Part shown: piece after piece, positions 60,918-64,000 of the stretch
Position numbering within the stretch: position 1 is the stretch's first letter
Layout: each line of letters begins with the position of its first letter
NCBI RefSeq assembly: GCF_000717335.1
Contig: NZ_JNYZ01000003.1
Location: 62,001 to 126,000 of the forward strand
DNA: 64,000 bases
Direction: 5' to 3'
Source of the DNA: Amycolatopsis jejuensis
GTDB lineage: Bacteria; Actinomycetota; Actinomycetes; Mycobacteriales; Pseudonocardiaceae
The notes under the pieces: model-generated
Database searches by the model: none
What the model saw: only the letters and a program-made list of their open reading frames with translations
Told to the model about the DNA's origin: nothing
Translations under genes and position numbers: made by a program

Positions 60918-62066
60918 ATGCGCCACGTCGCTCTGCTCGCGTCGGTCCTCGCCCTGGCTGTGAGTGCCTGCTCCACCCCGGCCCCGGCCGCACCGTCGCC
61001 ACACCGGTTCGTCGTGCAGGAGGTCGCGCACGGCCTCGAACACGGCTGGGATGTCGGCTTCCTGCCCGATGGTTCCCTGCTCGTACCGCAGCGCCCCGGC
61101 AAGCTCGCGCTGGTCCACAACGGCCGGGTCACCGACGTCCGCGCCGATTTCTCCGACGTGCTCGTGCAGGGCGAAGGCGGTCTGATGGGCATGGTCCTGG
61201 CCGCGGACTTCGCGTCGTCGCGCGAGTTCACCACCTGCCAGACGCATCAGGAGAACCGCCAGGCGGTGGACGTCCGGCTGGTCACCTGGCGGCTCGCGGA
61301 CGACGGGGCCGCCGCGACCAAGGTCCGTGACCTGCTCACCGGCCTTCCGGTGAACCCGAGCGGACGGCATTCCGGCTGCCGTCCGACGCTGGCTCCGGAC
61401 GGCGCGCTGCTGGTCGGCACCGGCGACACCGCGCGGGCGTCGGTGGCGCAGGACCGGCACAGCCTTGGCGGCAAGGTGCTGCGGATCAACGCGAAAACCG
61501 GGGAACCGTTGCCCGGCAACCCCTTCCTCGCGTCCGCGGACCCGAACGAGCGGCGGATTTACACCTACGGGCACCGGAATGTGCAGGGCGTCGCGATCCG
61601 GCCGGGTACCGGTCAGGTGGTCACGTCCGAGCACGGGCCGACGTTCGACGACGAGGTGAACCTGCTGCAGGCAGGCGGAAACTACGGCTGGGACCCGTCG
61701 AAGGGCGGCACCGGCACCAGCTACGACGAGAGCGTGCCGATGACCGACACGAAACGGTTCCCGGACGCGGTGAGTCCACTGTGGACTTCCGGCTCGATCA
61801 CCGAGGCGACCAGCGGTGACGCATTCCTCACCGGGAAGCAGTGGGGTCCGAACGAGGGCGCGCTGGCCGTGGTGGCGTTGAAGGGGCAGAAGCTCCTGCT
61901 GCTGCACCTCGACGCCAATGCGAAGGTCACGAATGTCACGCTGCCGACGGAATTCGACGACAAGTTCGGCCGGTTACGCGCAGTCCGAAGTGCCCCGGAC
62001 GGTTCGCTGTACGTGACGACTTCCAATGGCAGCAATGACAAGCTGCTGCGCGTCACCCCCGGCTGA
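60918..62066 (+). CDS. PQQ-dependent sugar dehydrogenase (soluble Asd/GdhB-like) lipoprotein
   Basis: A 382-residue lipoprotein (MRHVALLASVLALAVSAC, lipid Cys18) with a six-bladed beta-propeller of the sorbosone/glucose dehydrogenase family. Diagnostic segments are EHGWDVGFLPDGSLLVPQRP, HSGCRPTLAPDGALLVGTGD, YTYGHRNVQGVAIRPGTG and SEHGPTFDDEVNLLQAGGNY. The last fits the calcium/PQQ binding region. It probably oxidises a sugar outside the membrane. Its last 14 bp overlap the convergent SDR gene. Confidence 0.9.
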   Translation: MRHVALLASVLALAVSACSTPAPAAPSPHRFVVQEVAHGLEHGWDVGFLPDGSLLVPQRPGKLALVHNGRVTDVRADFSDVLVQGEGGLMGMVLAADFASSREFTTCQTHQENRQAVDVRLVTWRLADDGAAATKVRDLLTGLPVNPSGRHSGCRPTLAPDGALLVGTGDTARASVAQDRHSLGGKVLRINAKTGEPLPGNPFLASADPNERRIYTYGHRNVQGVAIRPGTGQVVTSEHGPTFDDEVNLLQAGGNYGWDPSKGGTGTSYDESVPMTDTKRFPDAVSPLWTSGSITEATSGDAFLTGKQWGPNEGALAVVALKGQKLLLLHLDANAKVTNVTLPTEFDDKFGRLRAVRSAPDGSLYVTTSNGSNDKLLRVTPG

Positions 62067-62775
62067 CATACGCACCACCGTTCACGTGGAGCACCTGACC
62101 GGTGACGTGCCCGGCCTCCGGAGACGCCAGGAACCGCACCACCTCGGCAATGTCTTCCGGACGGCCGGCGCGTTTCGTCATCGTGTTCCCGATCAACGTT
62201 TCCTGCCGTTCCGCGGTGAGCTTTCCGTGGAAGAATTCGGTGTCCACGACCAGCCCGGGCGCGACGATGTTCGCGGTGATCCCGCGCGGTCCGAATTCAC
62301 GGGCTACCTCGGCATTCCACAGTTCCAGCGCGGCCTTGGACCAGCCGTACGAACCCGCGCCGGTGCGCGCCGCAATCGACCCGATCGTGACGACCCGGCC
62401 CTGGTCAGCCAGCCGATCCCGAAGCCCGGCAGTGACCAGCGCGGCGGTGAACAAATTGGCCCGCAGGTTGGCCAGCCAAGCAGTTTCCAGCGCCTTCAGA
62501 TCCGCGCCGTCTTCCCGCTCGAAATCGGTGTTCCCACCAGCATTGTTGACCAGCACGTCGACTCGATCCGGCAACTGCGCGCAAGCCGCCTCGACCGCCT
62601 CGGGATCTCCCGCGTCGAAACTCACGGCCCGCGCGCCAAGCAACGCCGCCGCTTCGGTGAGCACGCTTTCCCGGCGCCCGGTGACGGTGACCCGATCCCC
62701 CTCGCGGACAAACGCCGCCGCAATCGCGTACCCGATTCCGGCACTACCCCCGGTCACCACGATTTCCCGGTTCAT
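62053..62775 (-). CDS. Short-chain dehydrogenase/reductase
   Basis: A 240-residue SDR with the cofactor motif TGGSAGIGYAIA, the NNAGG motif, catalytic Ser in GSIAARTGAGSYGWSK with Tyr and Lys (YGWSK), and C-terminal GGAYVSRG. NADP-type basic residues (TGRRES) follow the first beta strand. The substrate is unknown. The ATG at 62775 is preferred over two preceding GTG codons. A MarR regulator is transcribed divergently and a dyad lies between them, so the SDR is its likely target. Confidence 0.92.
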   Translation of the reverse strand: MNREIVVTGGSAGIGYAIAAAFVREGDRVTVTGRRESVLTEAAALLGARAVSFDAGDPEAVEAACAQLPDRVDVLVNNAGGNTDFEREDGADLKALETAWLANLRANLFTAALVTAGLRDRLADQGRVVTIGSIAARTGAGSYGWSKAALELWNAEVAREFGPRGITANIVAPGLVVDTEFFHGKLTAERQETLIGNTMTKRAGRPEDIAEVVRFLASPEAGHVTGQVLHVNGGAYVSRG

Positions 62776-62781
62776 CACCAC

Positions 62782-62801
62782 ATCCTTTACTGCTAAAGTA
62801 T
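62782..62801. promoter_or_regulatory. MarR operator dyad between SDR and marR
   Basis: ATCCTTTA (62782-62789) and TAAAGTAT (62794-62801) form 8-bp arms with one mismatch around CTGC. The right arm includes TAAAGT (62794-62799), which is a -10 ending 6 bp before the GTG of marR, so regulator binding would block the marR promoter as well as SDR transcription. Confidence 0.65.
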
Positions 62802-62805
62802 CCCC

Positions 62806-63339
62806 GTGGACGACGTTACCGGCGCCGGGGAAAACCCGTCAAGCGACGAGGTCGACGAAATCCAGCGGGCGTGGCAGCGGGAACGGCCGGGCACGCCGGT
62901 GTCGTCGATCGGCGTGATCACGCGGATCTGGCACATCGCGAAGCTGCTGGAAGACGACCGGCGCGCGACCATGCTGGCGCTGGGCATGGACGCGTCAACC
63001 CGCACGTTGCTGAGCACCCTGCGCCGCGCCGGGCCGCCGTACCGGCTCACCGCGGGCGAGCTCGCGAAGCGCTGCCGGGTCAGCCCCGGCGCGATTTCCC
63101 AGCAGACCGCCCGCGCCGAGCGTGACGGTCATGTGCGACGGTCGAAGTCCACTTCGGACCGTCGCACGGTGTACGTGGAGCTCACCGCCGCGGGGCACGC
63201 CTTGATCGAGCGAACCGTCGGGGATCTGCTGGAGCACGAGGAAACCCTCGTCTCCGCGCTGACGCCGGACGAGCGGGAACAACTGGCCGGGCTGTTGCGC
63301 GTGCTGCTCGCGGACCTGGACCGGCGGGCGCGGCGGTAG
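62806..63339 (+). CDS. MarR-family transcriptional regulator
   Basis: A 177-residue winged-helix protein. The N-terminal dimerisation helix begins near TRIWHIAKLLEDDRRA, the HTH at about 80-105 (LTAGELAKRCRVSPGAISQQ) is followed by the wing (RRSKSTSDRRTVYVELT). It has a 30-residue N-terminal extension rich in acidic residues. The GTG start fits a leaderless transcript. It shares a short divergent region and an operator with the SDR gene and probably represses it. Confidence 0.9.
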   Translation: MDDVTGAGENPSSDEVDEIQRAWQRERPGTPVSSIGVITRIWHIAKLLEDDRRATMLALGMDASTRTLLSTLRRAGPPYRLTAGELAKRCRVSPGAISQQTARAERDGHVRRSKSTSDRRTVYVELTAAGHALIERTVGDLLEHEETLVSALTPDEREQLAGLLRVLLADLDRRARR

Positions 63340-63340
63340 G

Positions 63341-63742
63341 GTGGCGGACGTGATCGACAAAGTCGCCTGGCTGCACGTCGTCGACGGGCGGCTCCTCGCC
63401 GCGCGCTCGGCGGGCAAGGACACGTGGTACCTGCCCGGCGGGAAGCGCGAGGAAGGCGAGACGGACGTCGATACGCTGGTCCGCGAGATCGGCGAGGAGC
63501 TGAGCGTACGGCTGGATCCGGAAACCGCGCGACCGGCGGGGGTATGGGAGGCGCAGGCGCACGGCCGCGCGGACGGTGTCGTGGTGCGGATGACGTGCTA
63601 CACCGCCGATTATGCAGGCGAACTGGCACCGAGCAGCGAAATCGCGGCGATCAGCTGGCTCACGCACGCCGACCGGGATCGAGTGTCGGCCACCGTCCGG
63701 CTGATCCTCGACGACCTGCACACCCGGGGAGACCTGACCTGA
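63341..63742 (+). CDS. NUDIX hydrolase
   Basis: A 133-residue protein with a full Nudix box (GGKREEGETDVDTLVREIGE then EL; G-x5-E-x7-REUxEE pattern) at about residues 33-55. The N-terminal strand KVAWLHVVDGRLLAARSAGK is typical of MutT/ADP-ribose-type hydrolases. The nucleotide substrate cannot be set. GTG start right after the marR stop, so it is probably read from the same transcript. Confidence 0.92.
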   Translation: MADVIDKVAWLHVVDGRLLAARSAGKDTWYLPGGKREEGETDVDTLVREIGEELSVRLDPETARPAGVWEAQAHGRADGVVVRMTCYTADYAGELAPSSEIAAISWLTHADRDRVSATVRLILDDLHTRGDLT

Positions 63743-64000
63743 TGCTGCGACTCGGATACCCGGTCGTCGGAGTCACGGACGTCGAGCGGGCAGTGCGGTT
63801 CTGGACCGAAGCGCTCGGGCTCGTCGAATCAGCGGAATGGGCGGGCGCCGAGTGGCGCACGCTCGAGTATCCCGGTGGCGGGCGCGCGCTGTGCCTGATG
63901 CCGAGCGAGTCACCCGCCGAACCACACCCGCGGCTGCAGCTTGACCTGGTGGTGGACACCGCGGACGAGCAGCGGATCGAGGCAGAGCGGCTCGTCCGGC
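63742..64000 (+). CDS. VOC family protein, C-terminus cut by window edge
   Basis: The first 86 codons of a vicinal-oxygen-chelate protein run off the right edge: MLRLGYPVVGVTDVERAVRF and WTEALGL at the start, AEWRTLEYPGGGRALCLMPSE, then LDLVVDTADEQRIEAER. That is the glyoxalase/bleomycin-resistance fold. The ATG overlaps the NUDIX stop (TGATG), so the gene is translationally coupled to it. Confidence 0.88.
   Translation, partial: MLRLGYPVVGVTDVERAVRFWTEALGLVESAEWAGAEWRTLEYPGGGRALCLMPSESPAEPHPRLQLDLVVDTADEQRIEAERLVR

Noticed and set aside
59673..61907. 744-codon minus-strand open frame
   Set aside because: It is the antisense shadow of the histidine kinase, response regulator and PQQ dehydrogenase genes; no motif or ribosome site supports it.

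Overview
The window reads as chromosome of a high-GC actinobacterium, most likely Amycolatopsis or a close Pseudonocardiaceae relative. Support for this: GC-rich codon use, many GTG starts, one TTG start, long runs of ATGA start-stop overlaps, leaderless promoters, actinobacterial families (DUF501, DUF2637, F420-type PPOX and luciferase-like oxidoreductases) and the mfd-mazG-lytic transglycosylase-eno-ftsB-DUF501-ppx gene neighbourhood known from Mycobacterium tuberculosis. The genus is inferred, not proven.

Region 1 (1-674) holds a truncated DUF2637 membrane protein, typical of integrative and conjugative elements, next to an unusual tRNA gene with anticodon UAA. Region 2 (675-19251) is one minus-strand block: a lipoprotein-dependent peptide/nickel-type ABC importer, a GntR regulator, and an 11-gene CoA-dependent catabolic operon (two thiolase-like plus DUF35 pairs, enoyl-CoA hydratase, tandem CaiB/BaiF CoA-transferase, fused two-domain CoA-transferase, amidase, aldehyde dehydrogenase, Ldh-family dehydrogenase, metallo-beta-lactamase-fold hydrolase). 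It looks like an uptake-plus-degradation unit for an unidentified amide- or lactone-bearing acid.

Region 3 (19252-31080) contains a type II NADH dehydrogenase, a type-5 uracil-DNA glycosylase divergent from an S10 peptidase, a secreted subtilisin and a second oligopeptide importer, so extracellular proteolysis sits beside peptide uptake. Region 4 (31109-36788) is the housekeeping ppx-DUF501-ftsB-eno block with small neighbours. Region 5 (about 36.8-49.2 kb) separates that block from its usual partners mazG and mfd. It holds an iron-boxed efeUOB operon, two flavin/F420-type oxidoreductases, a GT87-like glycosyltransferase, a permease pseudogene fragment, repeats, and an ECF sigma factor/zf-HC2/ABC exporter operon with a Crp-like site upstream.

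Region 6 (49208-57437) resumes the conserved neighbourhood (mazG, a SurA-like lipoprotein, mfd) with a beta-lactamase-fold protein and another luciferase-like oxidoreductase. Region 7 (57438-64000) has a decayed HTH regulator, a DedA protein, a PmtA-like methyltransferase, a two-component system, a PQQ-type sugar dehydrogenase, an SDR/MarR divergent pair, a NUDIX hydrolase and a truncated VOC protein. I saw no CRISPR array, transposase or rRNA.
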